This document shows, piece after piece, positions 35,657-46,398 of a stretch of DNA of 64,000 nt. Position 1 is the first letter of the stretch. Every line of letters starts with the position of its first letter. The position numbers and the translations under genes are program-made. The stretch is taken from assembly GCF_013375535.1 (NCBI RefSeq), contig NZ_JABXJG010000001.1:3328001-3392000 (forward strand), written 5' to 3'. The notes beneath the pieces are model-generated. The model ran no database searches. It saw only the letters and a program-made list of their open reading frames with translations, and was not told the DNA's origin. The DNA is from Sphingobium sp. 15-1 (GTDB lineage Bacteria > Pseudomonadota > Alphaproteobacteria > Sphingomonadales > Sphingomonadaceae).

Positions 35657-35786
35657 CCTCCCCATCGATAGATGGGGAGGGGGACCAGCCGCAGGCTGGT
35701 GGAGGGGAAGGGGCACGACCTGCGTATTTCCCCTCCACCATCGGCTGCGCCAACGGTCCCCCTCCCCACGCTTCGCGCAGGGAGGA
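35657..35786. repeat. Palindromic repeat family F
   Basis: Inverted repeat with TCCTCCCC...GATGGGGAGGGGGACC and GGTCCCCCTCCCCACG...GGGAGGA-type arms plus an inner GGTGGAGGGG/CCCCTCCACC pair. It lies in the 35623-36144 gap between mrcA and prfB; the rest of that gap shows no gene or clear signal. Confidence 0.8.
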
Positions 35787-36144
35787 TTTTAATGGCGGCT
35801 ATTGGCGACTTTCGGATAGTCACCCAACCGCAACAGCGTTCCCCAAAAAACATCCTATTTTTCCAACAGCCGCCCATTCAGCCTGTCCTATTCCACACCC
35901 ACCGCCCTATCCCGCATCCCTCTTTGAAACGTCCGATAAAAACCCCGCCTCCGCCTACGCGCACGCAGGCACGCGCGCGCATACAGTGTGAACTTCGCCA
36001 TAAATTGGCCCATTCCCGCCAATCCTTCCGCGCACGCCGACAAGGATTGAATCTTCCCAAATCCACCGCCCTCGGATAGGGGCAGGGGCTTGATGCGTTT
36101 GCCTGTCCTTAAGGCCAAGCGCCCCGACATTCTGGAGACCACCC

Positions 36145-37271
<1,127 letters not shown>

Positions 37272-37272
<1 letters not shown>

Positions 37273-38006
37273 TGAAAGATCCGATGCTGGCGGCCGGAGC
37301 CCTGCCAGCATGCTTGCTCCTGCTGGCAGGCTGCGGTCCGTTTTCGTCGGACAAAAATAGCGAGCGTCCGGCCGCGGCCCGCGCCTTTCCCCGCGCCGAC
37401 CGGCCCGTGGCGCCCATCGTCTCCACCCGCTGGTCGAGCGAGGAAGCGCGGGACCGGGTGAACGAAGCCGAAGACATTATGAACCGCGCGGGCATCCGCG
37501 CCGGCATGACGGTGGCGGACATCGGCGCGGGCGAGGGCTATTATACCGTGCGCCTCGCGAAAAGGGTGGGCGACAGGGGTCGCGTCCTGGCCGAAGACAT
37601 CATGCCCGAGGTGATCGAGGCGCTGTCCCGCCGCATCACGCGGGAGGATTGGCGCAACGTCAGTGTTCGCCTCGGCGCGCCGGAAGACCCGAAGCTGCCC
37701 GAAAACAGCTTTGACCGCATCCTCATGGTCCATATGTATCATGAGATTGCGGAGCCCTACGCCTTCCTCTGGAACCTCAGCCCCGCGCTCAAGCCCGATG
37801 GCGAGCTGATCGTGGTCGACGCCGACCGGCCGACCGACCAGCATGGCACGCCGCCGCGCCTGCTGGCGTGCGAATTGTCGGCCATGGGTTTCCGGCTGGA
37901 GGAACTGATCCCGAAACCGACGGCGGGCGGTTATTTCGCCCGGTTCAAACGCATTGCCGCGCGGCCGCAGCCCTCCTCCATCGTCCCCTGCGCCTTGCGG
38001 TCCTGA
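37272..38006 (+). CDS. Class I SAM methyltransferase with lipoprotein-like signal
   Basis: 244 residues. The N-terminus (LAAGALPACLLLLAGCGPF) has a lipobox with predicted lipidated Cys21. The body is a Rossmann-fold methyltransferase: motif I VADIGAGEGYYTVRLA, then RILMVHMYHEI and LKPDGELIVVD. Homologues are annotated as (predicted) methyltransferases in sphingomonads and relatives. Translation is coupled to prfB. If exported, it is unclear how it meets SAM; either the signal is not used or the fold binds something else. Confidence 0.85.
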
Positions 38007-38126
38007 TCCATCGGCGCTCAGTAACGCTTCCCTTCGCGCATATTATGGTTAATGGGCGGCCAACCATGATTCTGTGATGCTTATTGACGATTTCATGATC
38101 TTATGCCTTGGGGGAGAGGGCAGGAT

Positions 38127-38426
38127 ATGACTGACCTGACTGGCGCCGCCGGGCAACGGCGGCACGATCCGCGCCACAAGATGTTCGGTCCGGTCGCCTT
38201 GCGATTCGGCGGCACCGCTGCCCGGGCCCATTTTCTGGACCTGTCCAGCTCGGGCGCGCTGGCGCATTGCGAGACCCCGCCCGGCACCGGCACCTATCTG
38301 ATCGTCGAGGCGCTGGGCATGCAGGCGAGCGGCCGCGTCATCTGGGCCAATGGCAAGCGTTTCGGCATTCAGTTCAGCCAGCCCTTGACCCAGCATGCCA
38401 TGGCCGTGTGGATCGAGGGCGCCTGA
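38127..38426 (+). CDS. PilZ-domain protein
   Basis: 99 residues consisting of one PilZ domain. The c-di-GMP-binding motifs are there in recognisable form: an Arg-rich RRHDPRHK at the N-terminus and LDLSSSGALA (D/N-x-S-x-x-G). Probably a small c-di-GMP receptor. ATG 38127 has GAGGGCAGG upstream. A GGDEF protein is encoded at 52245. Confidence 0.88.
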   Translation: MTDLTGAAGQRRHDPRHKMFGPVALRFGGTAARAHFLDLSSSGALAHCETPPGTGTYLIVEALGMQASGRVIWANGKRFGIQFSQPLTQHAMAVWIEGA

Positions 38427-38436
38427 GTCCGTCGCT

Positions 38437-38592
38437 TCAACCCTTCCGCCGCCATTTCCGGAAGAAGGACAGGCCCAGCAATCCGCCGCCCACCAGCGCC
38501 GCGATCGCTCCCCCCGCGCTGGCGAGCGCCCAGGCGCCGGCCGCCAGAAGGCCAGTCAGGAAATCGACGATGATCAGCGTGAGATGGATCAT
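38437..38592 (-). CDS. Small membrane protein (51 aa) downstream of TelA/XpaC-like genes
   Basis: ATG 38592 to TGA 38437. Two hydrophobic stretches (LTLIIVDFLTGLLAAGAW and AIAALVGGGLLGLSFF) end in a basic tail FRKWRRKG, so a tiny membrane hairpin with the C-terminus in the cytoplasm is likely. It begins 15 bp after the stop of the 38608 gene, in the same direction, and so is probably the third cistron of that operon. No family is recognised. Confidence 0.6.
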   Translation of the reverse strand: MIHLTLIIVDFLTGLLAAGAWALASAGGAIAALVGGGLLGLSFFRKWRRKG

Positions 38593-38607
38593 TACGGTAG
38601 GAAGGCG

Positions 38608-39321
38608 TCATTCCTGCCCAAGTTCCTTCGCCTCCTGATATTTCAGTTCCAGGAAGCGGTTCTGCACGGCCAGCTTGTCGAGATCGCCGCTTGCCAGCGT
38701 CTCGCTCATCCGGGAAATTTCCGCGTCAATGACGCCAAGCCCCTCGATCAACTGTTTTTCCGGCACACGGCCGTTGCGCTCCTCCCGCCGCAGCGGTTCG
38801 GGGATGGACCGGTAGCCCGTGACAAGCTCCGGCAGATGATCGGCCAGTAATTTGCGGATTTCCTGCGCGGCGGGGTCCTGCTCCCCCAGCCGCTCGAGTT
38901 GCGGCGACAGGGTTTCCAGCTTGACGCCGATACTGTCGACCAAAGTGACGGCGGGGGCGGGCAGGGCCTTGCGCTGATTTTCCAGCCAGATTTCGGTTTG
39001 CAGCGGCAAGGCGGTGAGCGTGGTTTCCGCCAGCGCCTCGGTCCGCACGCGCCGTTCGCCGGGCAGCGCCGCGATCAGCAGCACCGCCGCCAGCATGACG
39101 CCCAGCGCGATCATCACCCCGGTCGTGCCGATCGGCGCGACAAAGCCCGCCACCGCGCTGCCGACCAGCACCGCGACGACCGCCCAGAAGGCATATTTGA
39201 CCTTCCGGATCAGCGCGGCATTGCGCCTTTGCCGCGCGCGTACCGACAGGCTCTGTCCGCGCTCGCTATGGCGGCGGAGCACCGCTTCGGCGTCGGCCAG
39301 CACCCGGTCGGAACGGCTCAT
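38608..39321 (-). CDS. XpaC-like membrane protein
   Basis: 237 residues. A basic N-terminus (RARQRRNAALIRKVKY) is followed by two membrane helices (WAVVAVLVGSAVAGFVAP and VMIALGVMLAAVLLIAAL) and a long helical cytoplasmic part (LVDSIGVKLETLSPQLERL). Layout and its place next to telA suggest the 5-bromo-4-chloroindolyl phosphate hydrolysis (XpaC) family, which usually accompanies TelA; the name does not imply an enzyme. It starts 4 bp after the TelA stop. Confidence 0.7.
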   Translation of the reverse strand: MSRSDRVLADAEAVLRRHSERGQSLSVRARQRRNAALIRKVKYAFWAVVAVLVGSAVAGFVAPIGTTGVMIALGVMLAAVLLIAALPGERRVRTEALAETTLTALPLQTEIWLENQRKALPAPAVTLVDSIGVKLETLSPQLERLGEQDPAAQEIRKLLADHLPELVTGYRSIPEPLRREERNGRVPEKQLIEGLGVIDAEISRMSETLASGDLDKLAVQNRFLELKYQEAKELGQE

Positions 39322-39325
39322 CGCG

Positions 39326-40537
39326 TCAGGCCTCGATCGAACTCAGCAGCACATTGTCGGCCCGCGCCTGGCTTGCCGCTTGCGCTTGTCCCTCGGCGCG
39401 GGCGATATAGCCCTTGGATTTTTCGACCTCGTTCGACAGCGTGGCCACCGTCGTCTTCATATTTTCCAGCGCCTTCAGCTTGAACGTGTCGATGCTGTCC
39501 ATCGTGTCGTAGATGTTCTGGAAGGCGCGTTGCAGCGTTTCGATCGGGATAGTGCTGGATGCCGCCTGCTCGTGAATCTGCGCGGTCTGGTTCTTCAGCA
39601 TCTCGCCGGTCGAATCGATCATGTTCGCGGTGGTGGTGTTGAGCGCGGTGATCTGCTCCAGCACCAGCTTCTGCCCCACCAGCGCCTGCGCCACGGTGAC
39701 GGCGGTGCGCAGCGCGGCGACGGTGGTGGTGCTGGCGCGGTCCACGCCCTTCACCAGCTCGACATTGTTCTTCTTAACGAGGTCCAGCGCCAGATAGCCC
39801 TGCACCGTCACCGCCATCTGCGTCAGCAGATCCTGCGTGCGCTGGCGAATGTAGAAGAGCGCGCTCTCGCGGATCGCCTTGGCCTTGGCCGGATCGGTCG
39901 AATCCAGCTCCAGCGCCTTTGCCTCCAGCCGCGCGTCGAGCGTCTTGGAAATGTGGATCATCTGCTCCAGACGGCCCATCGTCTGCCACATATTCTGCCG
40001 CTCGACATCAATCGCGGCATTGTCCTTGATCAGCACGTCCTTGCCGCTGGCGAGCGACCCAAGGATCGAATTGATGTGGCTCTGCGCGCTCTTATAGCTG
40101 TCGAAATAGTCGCGCATCCGATTGCCGAAGGGAATCAGACCGAACAACTTCTTCGGCGCGGTCAGGCTGCCGCGCTTGCCCGGATCGAGATCCTCGATGG
40201 TCCGGCGCAGTTCGGCCAGATCGACGCCGACCTTATTGTCGCTGTCCATCGCCCGCACCGGCCGGTCGAGGAAGCGGTTCGAATGCCCCGCCGCTTCCGC
40301 AATCTCCTTGCGCCCCATATTGGTGAGCTGGTCGACGCGCTGGCCGAATTCCGGCGAATTGGCGTCCTGCGCGACCAGATCGTCGATGAAGGCGTCGACT
40401 TTCTCGTCCAGTTTCGACCTTTTATCATCCTCCAGCGGCACCAGCCCCGCCGCCTTTTCGGGCGCGACGGGCGGCACCGCGTCGGGCGGGGTCAGGTTCA
40501 GCGTGTCAGCGGTGGCGGTTGGCGCGGTCGAAGCCAT
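39326..40537 (-). CDS. TelA-family (toxic anion resistance) protein
   Basis: 403 residues, largely alpha-helical and soluble, with family landmarks VDLAELRRTIEDLDPGK, GLIPFGNRMRDYFDSYKS, INSILGSLASGKDVLI and LLTQMAVTVQGYLALDLV. TelA/KlaA proteins were named for tellurite resistance, but most chromosomal members are of unknown function in envelope stress. Encoded with the XpaC-like and small membrane proteins, probably as a membrane-associated complex. Confidence 0.9.
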   Translation of the reverse strand: MASTAPTATADTLNLTPPDAVPPVAPEKAAGLVPLEDDKRSKLDEKVDAFIDDLVAQDANSPEFGQRVDQLTNMGRKEIAEAAGHSNRFLDRPVRAMDSDNKVGVDLAELRRTIEDLDPGKRGSLTAPKKLFGLIPFGNRMRDYFDSYKSAQSHINSILGSLASGKDVLIKDNAAIDVERQNMWQTMGRLEQMIHISKTLDARLEAKALELDSTDPAKAKAIRESALFYIRQRTQDLLTQMAVTVQGYLALDLVKKNNVELVKGVDRASTTTVAALRTAVTVAQALVGQKLVLEQITALNTTTANMIDSTGEMLKNQTAQIHEQAASSTIPIETLQRAFQNIYDTMDSIDTFKLKALENMKTTVATLSNEVEKSKGYIARAEGQAQAASQARADNVLLSSIEA

Positions 40538-40759
40538 GTCATCTCCCAGGGGCCATCAAGGGGTTCGCACTGTTATATGTATATAGAACAGTCCGGCTGC
40601 AAGCCTTTGCCGCACGCTAAAGGCCTGCCTCCGCCATTGCAATCGCTGCCACCCCGCCCGGAACGCTTGCCGCAGCGCGTCATTTCCTGTAGGGGCGCGC
40701 CCGATACTCCTGGACAGGCGTGGTGCCCGCCGGGAAAACATGAATCCCAAAGGCAAGAC

Positions 40760-42580
40760 ATGTCCCTGCGTAATATCGCGATCATCGCGCACGTCGACCA
40801 TGGCAAGACCACGCTCGTCGACCAGCTTTTCCGCCAGTCCGGCACCTTCCGCGACAATCAGCGCGTCGAGGAACGCGCGATGGACTCGAACGACCTCGAA
40901 AAGGAACGCGGCATCACCATTTTGGCGAAGCCCACCTCGGTCGATTGGAACGGCACCCGCATCAACATCGTCGACACGCCCGGCCACGCCGACTTCGGCG
41001 GCGAGGTGGAGCGCATCCTCTCCATGGTCGACGGCGTGATCCTGCTGGTCGATTCGTCGGAAGGCGCGATGCCGCAGACCAAGTTCGTGACCGGCAAGGC
41101 GCTGGCTTTGGGTCTTCGCCCGATCGTCGTCGTCAACAAGATCGACCGTCCCGACGAGCGCATCCAGGAAGTGCTGGACGAGGTGTTCGACCTGTTCGTC
41201 ACGCTGGACGCCACCGATGAGCAACTCGACTTCCCCGTCCTCTATGCTTCGGGCCGCAACGGCTATGCCAATGCCGAGCCGAGCCTGCGTTCGGGCACGC
41301 TGGAGCCGCTGTTCCAGAAGATCGTCGACCATGTCCCGCCGCCCGCGCTGGACGTGGACGCGCCGTTCAGCTTCCTGGTGACGCTGCTCGACCGCGACAA
41401 CTTCCTGGGCCGCATCCTGACCGGCCGGGTCAATTCCGGCACGCTGAAGGTCAATCAGCCGATCCACGCCATCGACGCCGACGGCAATGTGCTGGAAACC
41501 GGCCGCGCCTCGAAGATCCTCTCCTTCCGCGGCCTGGACCGCGTGCCGGTGGACGAAGCGCAGGCGGGCGACATCATCAGCCTTGCGGGCCTGACCGTCG
41601 CGACCGTCGCCAACACCATTGCCGATCCGTCGGTCAACACCGCGATCAAGGCACAGCCGATCGATCCGCCGACCCTGTCGATGCGCTTCGCCGTCAATGA
41701 TTCGCCCATGGCGGGCCGCGAAGGCAGCAAGGTGACGAGCCGCATGATCCGCGACCGCCTGATGCGCGAAGCCGAAAGCAATGTCGCAATCAAGGTGACG
41801 GAATCGGCGGACAAGGACAGCTTCGAAGTCGCCGGTCGCGGAGAACTCCAGCTCGGCGTGCTGATCGAAACCATGCGCCGCGAGGGCTTCGAACTGGGCA
41901 TCTCGCGTCCCCGCGTGCTGTTCGGGGAGGATGAGGCCGGCAACAAGACCGAGCCTTATGAAATCGTCGTCATCGACGTGGATGACGAGTTCTCCTCGAC
42001 GGTCGTCGACAAGATGAACCAGCGCAAGGCGGAAATGACCGACATGCGCCCCTCGGGCGGCGGCAAGACCCGCATTACCTTCTCGGCGCCGTCGCGCGGC
42101 CTGATCGGCTATCATGGCGAATTCCTGTCCGACACGCGCGGTACCGGCATCATGAACCGGCTGTTCGAGAAATATGGCCCGCACAAGGGTAATATCGAGG
42201 GCCGCAAGAACGGCGTGCTGATCTCCAACGGCGCGGGCGAAGCGGTGGCCTATGCCCTCGGCCCGCTGGAGGAGCGCGGCGTGCTGATGGTCGGCGTGGG
42301 CGAGGCGCTCTACGAAGGCATGATCATCGGCCAGAACGCCAAGCCGGAAGACCTGGAAGTCAACCCGATGAAGTCGAAGGCGCTGACCAACTTCCGCGCC
42401 AGCGGCAAGGATGACAGCATCCGCCTGACCCCGCCGTGGAAGATGACGCTGGAACAGGCTATCGCTTACATCGACGATGATGAGATGGTCGAGGTGACGC
42501 CGAAGAGCATCCGTCTGCGCAAGCGCTATCTCGATCCGAACGAACGCAAGCGCATGTCGCGGGCCAAGGCTGCCGCCTGA
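40760..42580 (+). CDS. typA: Translational GTPase TypA/BipA
   Basis: 606 residues with G1 [14 protein letters not shown], switch RGITILAK, G3 [14 protein letters not shown] and G4 NKIDRPDER, then the BipA-specific C-terminal domain ([20 protein letters not shown]). A ribosome-associated GTPase involved in assembly and stress responses. ATG 40760 has AAAGGCAAG upstream. A strong terminator follows. Confidence 0.97.
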   Translation: MSLRNIAIIAHVDHGKTTLVDQLFRQSGTFRDNQRVEERAMDSNDLEKERGITILAKPTSVDWNGTRINIVDTPGHADFGGEVERILSMVDGVILLVDSSEGAMPQTKFVTGKALALGLRPIVVVNKIDRPDERIQEVLDEVFDLFVTLDATDEQLDFPVLYASGRNGYANAEPSLRSGTLEPLFQKIVDHVPPPALDVDAPFSFLVTLLDRDNFLGRILTGRVNSGTLKVNQPIHAIDADGNVLETGRASKILSFRGLDRVPVDEAQAGDIISLAGLTVATVANTIADPSVNTAIKAQPIDPPTLSMRFAVNDSPMAGREGSKVTSRMIRDRLMREAESNVAIKVTESADKDSFEVAGRGELQLGVLIETMRREGFELGISRPRVLFGEDEAGNKTEPYEIVVIDVDDEFSSTVVDKMNQRKAEMTDMRPSGGGKTRITFSAPSRGLIGYHGEFLSDTRGTGIMNRLFEKYGPHKGNIEGRKNGVLISNGAGEAVAYALGPLEERGVLMVGVGEALYEGMIIGQNAKPEDLEVNPMKSKALTNFRASGKDDSIRLTPPWKMTLEQAIAYIDDDEMVEVTPKSIRLRKRYLDPNERKRMSRAKAAA

Positions 42581-42597
42581 TCGGATTGAAGGGATGG

Positions 42598-42637
42598 AAA
42601 AAGGGGCCGGTGTCGGAAGACGCCGGCCCCTTTTTCG
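42598..42637 (+). terminator. Intrinsic terminator after typA
   Basis: AAAGGGGCCGG(T)GTC ... GAC(G)CCGGCCCCTTT with loop GGAA and a T-run (TTTTTC). 18 bp after the typA stop. Confidence 0.92.
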
Positions 42638-42688
42638 TGGGAAGTCCGGAAATGGTCAGTTGTAGTCATTCTTAGCCGTTAAGCGCAC

Positions 42689-42775
42689 CGTGCTCCTGCG
42701 CAGGCAGGAGCCCAGTCCTGCCCATAGTGGATCATCGCACCGGCGGAACTGGGCTCCTGCCTGCGCAGGAGCACG
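42689..42775. repeat. Intergenic palindrome family A, copy 7, with conserved flanks
   Basis: CGTGCTCCTGCGCAGGCAGG / CCTGCCTGCGCAGGAGCACG. Here also the flanks are shared with the copy at 61318: AGCCGTTAAGCG before it and CCTCGGACTGTCCGCTCTC after it, so the mobile unit is longer than the palindrome itself. It fills most of the typA-nupC gap. Confidence 0.88.
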
Positions 42776-42917
42776 GCGCGTTCTAAGGAGAGGGCGCCTC
42801 GGACTGTCCGCTCTCCACCCAACACCCCAAACCTATTTTCACCATCGTAAAGCTACTGGCCTCCATGCCGCACCCTCTTTATGGTCGCGCTCATTGCTCT
42901 CGCCCTGAAAGCTTTTC

Positions 42918-44252
42918 ATGCATCTTCTCATTGGCCTAGCCGGCATCGCGCTGATCCTTGCCATTGCCTTCGCTCTGTCCTCCAACCGCCGCGCCATCCG
43001 GCCGCGGGTCGTGGGCGCGGCGTTTCTGTTGCAGGCGGGCATCGCCCTGCTGGTGCTCTATGTGTCCGCCGGGCGCGCGGTGATCGCGGGCATGTCGCAT
43101 GGCGTATCGAACCTGCTCGGCTATGCGCAGGCGGGGACGGACTTCATCTTCGGCCCGCTCGCCAGGCCGGAAATCGGCGGGGCCAGCTTCGCCATCGCCG
43201 CGCTGCCGGTGATCATCTTCTTCGCCAGCCTGGTGTCGATCCTCTATTATCTGGGCATCATGCAGCAGATCGTTCGCTGGGTCGGCGGCGCGATCGAGAA
43301 GGTGACGGGCGTGTCCAAGGTCGAAAGCCTGTGCGCCGCCGCCAATATCTTCGTCGGCCAGAGCGAAAGCCCGCTCGTCATCCGCCCCTATCTGGCGGGC
43401 CTCACCCAGCCGCAGCTTTTTGCCGTGATGACCAGCGGCATGGCGGGCGTGGCGGGCACCATCTTGGCCGCCTATGCCTCCATGGGGATCAAGATCGACT
43501 ATCTGTTGGCGGCGAGTTTCATGTCCGCGCCCGGCGGGCTGCTCATGGCGAAGATCATGATGCCCGACGAGCCGGAGCGCGAACCTGAACTGCCCTTGGG
43601 CGATCATCCCGACCTTGCCCATGACCTTGCGCTGCCCGAAAGCCGGATCAGCGGCGCAGGCCCCGCCGCGCTGTTGCCTGAAGGGACGCCGGGCGAGCCG
43701 CTGCCGCCCGCCACCCATGACGAGGAAAAGCCCGCAAACCTTATCATGGCCGCCGCCCAAGGCGCGCAGACCGGCGTCAAGCTGGCCGTCGCGGTCGGCG
43801 CCATGGTGTTGGCGTTCGTGGCGCTGGTCGCGCTGGCCAACGGCATATTGGGCGGCATCGGCGGCTGGTTCGGCTGGCCGAACCTCAGCTTTCAGCAATT
43901 GCTCGGCTATCTCTTCTCCCCGGTCATGTATCTGCTCAACATTCCCTGGAACGAGGCGCAGATCGCCGGCGGCCTGTTCGGCACCAAAGTGGTGCTGAAC
44001 GAGTTCGTCGCCTATATCAATCTCGGCCAGGTGCAGGGCGCGCTGTCGCCCGCGACCATCGCCATCGTCACCTTCGCGCTGTGCGGCTTCGCCAATTTCA
44101 GCTCGATCGCGATCCAGATGGCGGTCACAGGCAATCTCGCGCCCAACCAGCGGCCCGTCATCGCGCGGCTGGGCCTGAAGGCGCTGGTGGCGGGCAGCCT
44201 CGCCAACCTCATGAGCGCGGCGCTGGCGGGACTGATGCTCAGCCTGCGCTGA
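42918..44252 (+). CDS. Concentrative nucleoside transporter (NupC/CNT family)
   Basis: 444-residue membrane protein with about ten hydrophobic segments. CNT motifs: FFASLVSILYYLGIMQ, AANIFVGQSESPLVI (the QSE substrate region), FGTKVVLNEFVAYINL and ALCGFANFSSIAIQ. Imports nucleosides with a proton or sodium ion. A charged loop (about residues 215-265) lies between the two halves. Transcribed alone, after the typA terminator. Confidence 0.95.
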   Translation: MHLLIGLAGIALILAIAFALSSNRRAIRPRVVGAAFLLQAGIALLVLYVSAGRAVIAGMSHGVSNLLGYAQAGTDFIFGPLARPEIGGASFAIAALPVIIFFASLVSILYYLGIMQQIVRWVGGAIEKVTGVSKVESLCAAANIFVGQSESPLVIRPYLAGLTQPQLFAVMTSGMAGVAGTILAAYASMGIKIDYLLAASFMSAPGGLLMAKIMMPDEPEREPELPLGDHPDLAHDLALPESRISGAGPAALLPEGTPGEPLPPATHDEEKPANLIMAAAQGAQTGVKLAVAVGAMVLAFVALVALANGILGGIGGWFGWPNLSFQQLLGYLFSPVMYLLNIPWNEAQIAGGLFGTKVVLNEFVAYINLGQVQGALSPATIAIVTFALCGFANFSSIAIQMAVTGNLAPNQRPVIARLGLKALVAGSLANLMSAALAGLMLSLR

Positions 44253-44313
44253 TCGTTCCGTGACTATAACGAAAGTTCTACCGCTGGTTGGCAAGATCGG
44301 TTATGGTTAACCC

Positions 44314-45369
44314 ATGGGGGCTAAACGCATATTCGGGCTGATCGCCCTGTTTCCGGTGGTCATGGCCATGGCGCCGGTCGCCGCGCAGGCGCCGAAGCCC
44401 GGCGCGCTGGAAAGCTACAAGGACTGGACTATCGGCTGCGACAATCGCAACCGGTGCGAGGCGGTGTCGTTGCTGCCCGAGGGCGGCGACTGGCCCGATA
44501 GCCCGGTCATGCTGGGCATAAGCTGGGATGCGGGCGCGGATGCCGATCCTGAAATCTGGGTCAGCCGCGACGCCAAGGGGCGGGCGACGCTGGATTTCCT
44601 GATCGACGGCCGCAAGATCGCCAGCGCGGCGAGCGTGGACGGCGAAGCGAGCGTGCAGGGGCCGCAGGCGTTCGCGCTGGCCATCGCCATGGCGAAGGGC
44701 GGCAGCATGGAGATTCGCTCCGGCGCGAAGCGGATCGACCGGCCGTCGCTGGCGGGGTCCGCCGCCGCATTCCGCTACATGGATGCGAAGCAGGGGCGGG
44801 CAGGCACGGTGGCGGCGCTGGTCGCGAGCGGCCCGCTGGCCCGTAGCGCTGTGCGTCCCGCGCCCGCGGCCCCGTCGATCCGGCGCGCGATGGTTCCTGG
44901 CGGCGCGGAGCCGCCTGCGCTCTGGCGCGAGGAACTGACCAAGCTGGGCGCGTTCACCGGTTGCGCCGACGAGATGAAGGACGCAACCTCGCCCCCCGAC
45001 CTGTACCGCCTGTCGAAGACAGAGACGCTGGTGTTGGTGCCCTGCGGCGCCGGAGCCTATAATTTCACTTCCATTCCGGTAATTGCCACCGGCATTCCCG
45101 GCCGCCGCGCCTTTCGCTTCGCCAGCTTCGACTATCAACCGGGCTGGAGCGAGGACGCCAGCCACCCGATGCTGGTCAATGCGAGCTGGGCGCCCGAGAC
45201 GTCGACCCTGCAAAGCTATGCCAAGGGCCGGGGTCTGGGCGACTGCGGCGGCAGCGAATCCTATGTGTGGGACGGCACGCGCTTCCGCTTGGTCGAGGCC
45301 AGCGCCATGGGCGAGTGCAGGGGCGCCTGGCATTGGATCACCACCTGGTCGGCCAAAGTGACGGACTGA
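44314..45369 (+). CDS. Secreted DUF1176 protein
   Basis: 351 residues with signal peptide (IFGLIALFPVVMAMAPVAAQA) and the DUF1176 signatures SYKDWTIGCDNRNRCEA near the N-terminus, ALWREELTKLGAFTGCADE, and the C-terminal GLGDCGGSESYVWDGTRF. Predicted periplasmic, with several paired Cys. Function unknown; the family is widespread in proteobacteria. It starts 61 bp after the transporter. Confidence 0.9.
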   Translation: MGAKRIFGLIALFPVVMAMAPVAAQAPKPGALESYKDWTIGCDNRNRCEAVSLLPEGGDWPDSPVMLGISWDAGADADPEIWVSRDAKGRATLDFLIDGRKIASAASVDGEASVQGPQAFALAIAMAKGGSMEIRSGAKRIDRPSLAGSAAAFRYMDAKQGRAGTVAALVASGPLARSAVRPAPAAPSIRRAMVPGGAEPPALWREELTKLGAFTGCADEMKDATSPPDLYRLSKTETLVLVPCGAGAYNFTSIPVIATGIPGRRAFRFASFDYQPGWSEDASHPMLVNASWAPETSTLQSYAKGRGLGDCGGSESYVWDGTRFRLVEASAMGECRGAWHWITTWSAKVTD

Positions 45370-45398
45370 CCGCCAGGAATTTCCTGCCCAACTCGCGA

Positions 45399-45427
45399 CA
45401 TGCTCCTGTCTCGCAGGAACGCGGTGC
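45399..45427. repeat. Degenerate family A arm
   Basis: CATGCTCCTGTCTCGCAGGA plus ACGCGG: a decayed single arm of the family A palindrome between the convergent DUF1176 and egtD genes. Confidence 0.55.
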
Positions 45428-45437
45428 TCTTTCTACA

Positions 45438-46394
45438 TTAAGCGACTGCGAGGATCAGCGAGAATAGCCCCTCCGCATCGCTCCATTCGCGTACCGGCTC
45501 CCACCCGCCAGCGCGCAGCAGCAGCCTTTCGTCGCGTGCGCCATATTTGTGGCTGCTCTCGGTATGGATCGTCTCGCCCGCCTCCATGCGGAAGCATTGC
45601 CCGGCGACGTGGAAGTGCAGCGGCCGCACCGCCTCCAGATGCATTTCGATCCGCGCCTTGTCATCGTTCCAGATGGCGCGGTGAACGAAGCCGTCCAGCG
45701 GCAGGTCGCCCTCCAGCTCGCGGTTGATGCGGGCGATCAGGTTGAGGTTGAACGCCGCCGTCACCCCCGCCGCATCGTCATAGGCGGCGATCAGCCGGTC
45801 GTAGTCCTTGATCCGGTCCATGCCGATCAGCAGCATCGAATCCTCCCCCAGCAGCCGGTGCATCGCCCGCAGCAGGTCGACCGCCGCATCGGGCTCCATA
45901 TTGCCGATCGTCGATCCGGGGAAAAAGCCAAGGCGCGGCAGGCCCTCGATCGCCGCGGGCAGGGCCAGATCGCCGTTGAAGTCGCCCACCACCGGCAGGA
46001 CGGGCAGGCCAGGAAAGACCGACGCCAGTTCGGCGCTCGCGGTGCGAAGGAAATCGCCGCTAATGTCGATCGGCACATAGGCGGCCGGATCGACGGCGCG
46101 CAGCAGATGCGGCGTCTTGCGCGAACTGCCCGCGCCGAATTCCACCACCGCGCGGCCAGTACCTATGGCTGCGGCGAAATCCGCGCCATGGTGTTCCAGC
46201 AGCGCGGTTTCGGTGCGCGTCGGATAATATTCGGGCAGGTCGGTGATCGCCTCGAACAGTTCCGAGCCGCGTCGGTCGTAGAACCAGATGGGCGGCGTCG
46301 CCTTGGGCATGCGCGACAGCCCCTCGATAATGTCCCTCCGGAAAGCCGGATCGGGCGCGTGCAATGGCAGCGTAGCCTCCTGGGTCAGCAGCAT
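45438..46394 (-). CDS. egtD: L-histidine N-alpha-methyltransferase EgtD
   Basis: Trimethylates histidine to hercynine, the first step of ergothioneine biosynthesis. 318 residues; SAM-binding VVEFGAGSSRKTPHLLRAV, PTRTETALLEHH and the C-terminal HTESSHKYG are family features. The start at ATG 46394 is 4 bp after the egtB stop, so egtB-egtD form an operon, with egtD second. Confidence 0.95.
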   Translation of the reverse strand: MLLTQEATLPLHAPDPAFRRDIIEGLSRMPKATPPIWFYDRRGSELFEAITDLPEYYPTRTETALLEHHGADFAAAIGTGRAVVEFGAGSSRKTPHLLRAVDPAAYVPIDISGDFLRTASAELASVFPGLPVLPVVGDFNGDLALPAAIEGLPRLGFFPGSTIGNMEPDAAVDLLRAMHRLLGEDSMLLIGMDRIKDYDRLIAAYDDAAGVTAAFNLNLIARINRELEGDLPLDGFVHRAIWNDDKARIEMHLEAVRPLHFHVAGQCFRMEAGETIHTESSHKYGARDERLLLRAGGWEPVREWSDAEGLFSLILAVA

Positions 46395-46398
46395 CGCG

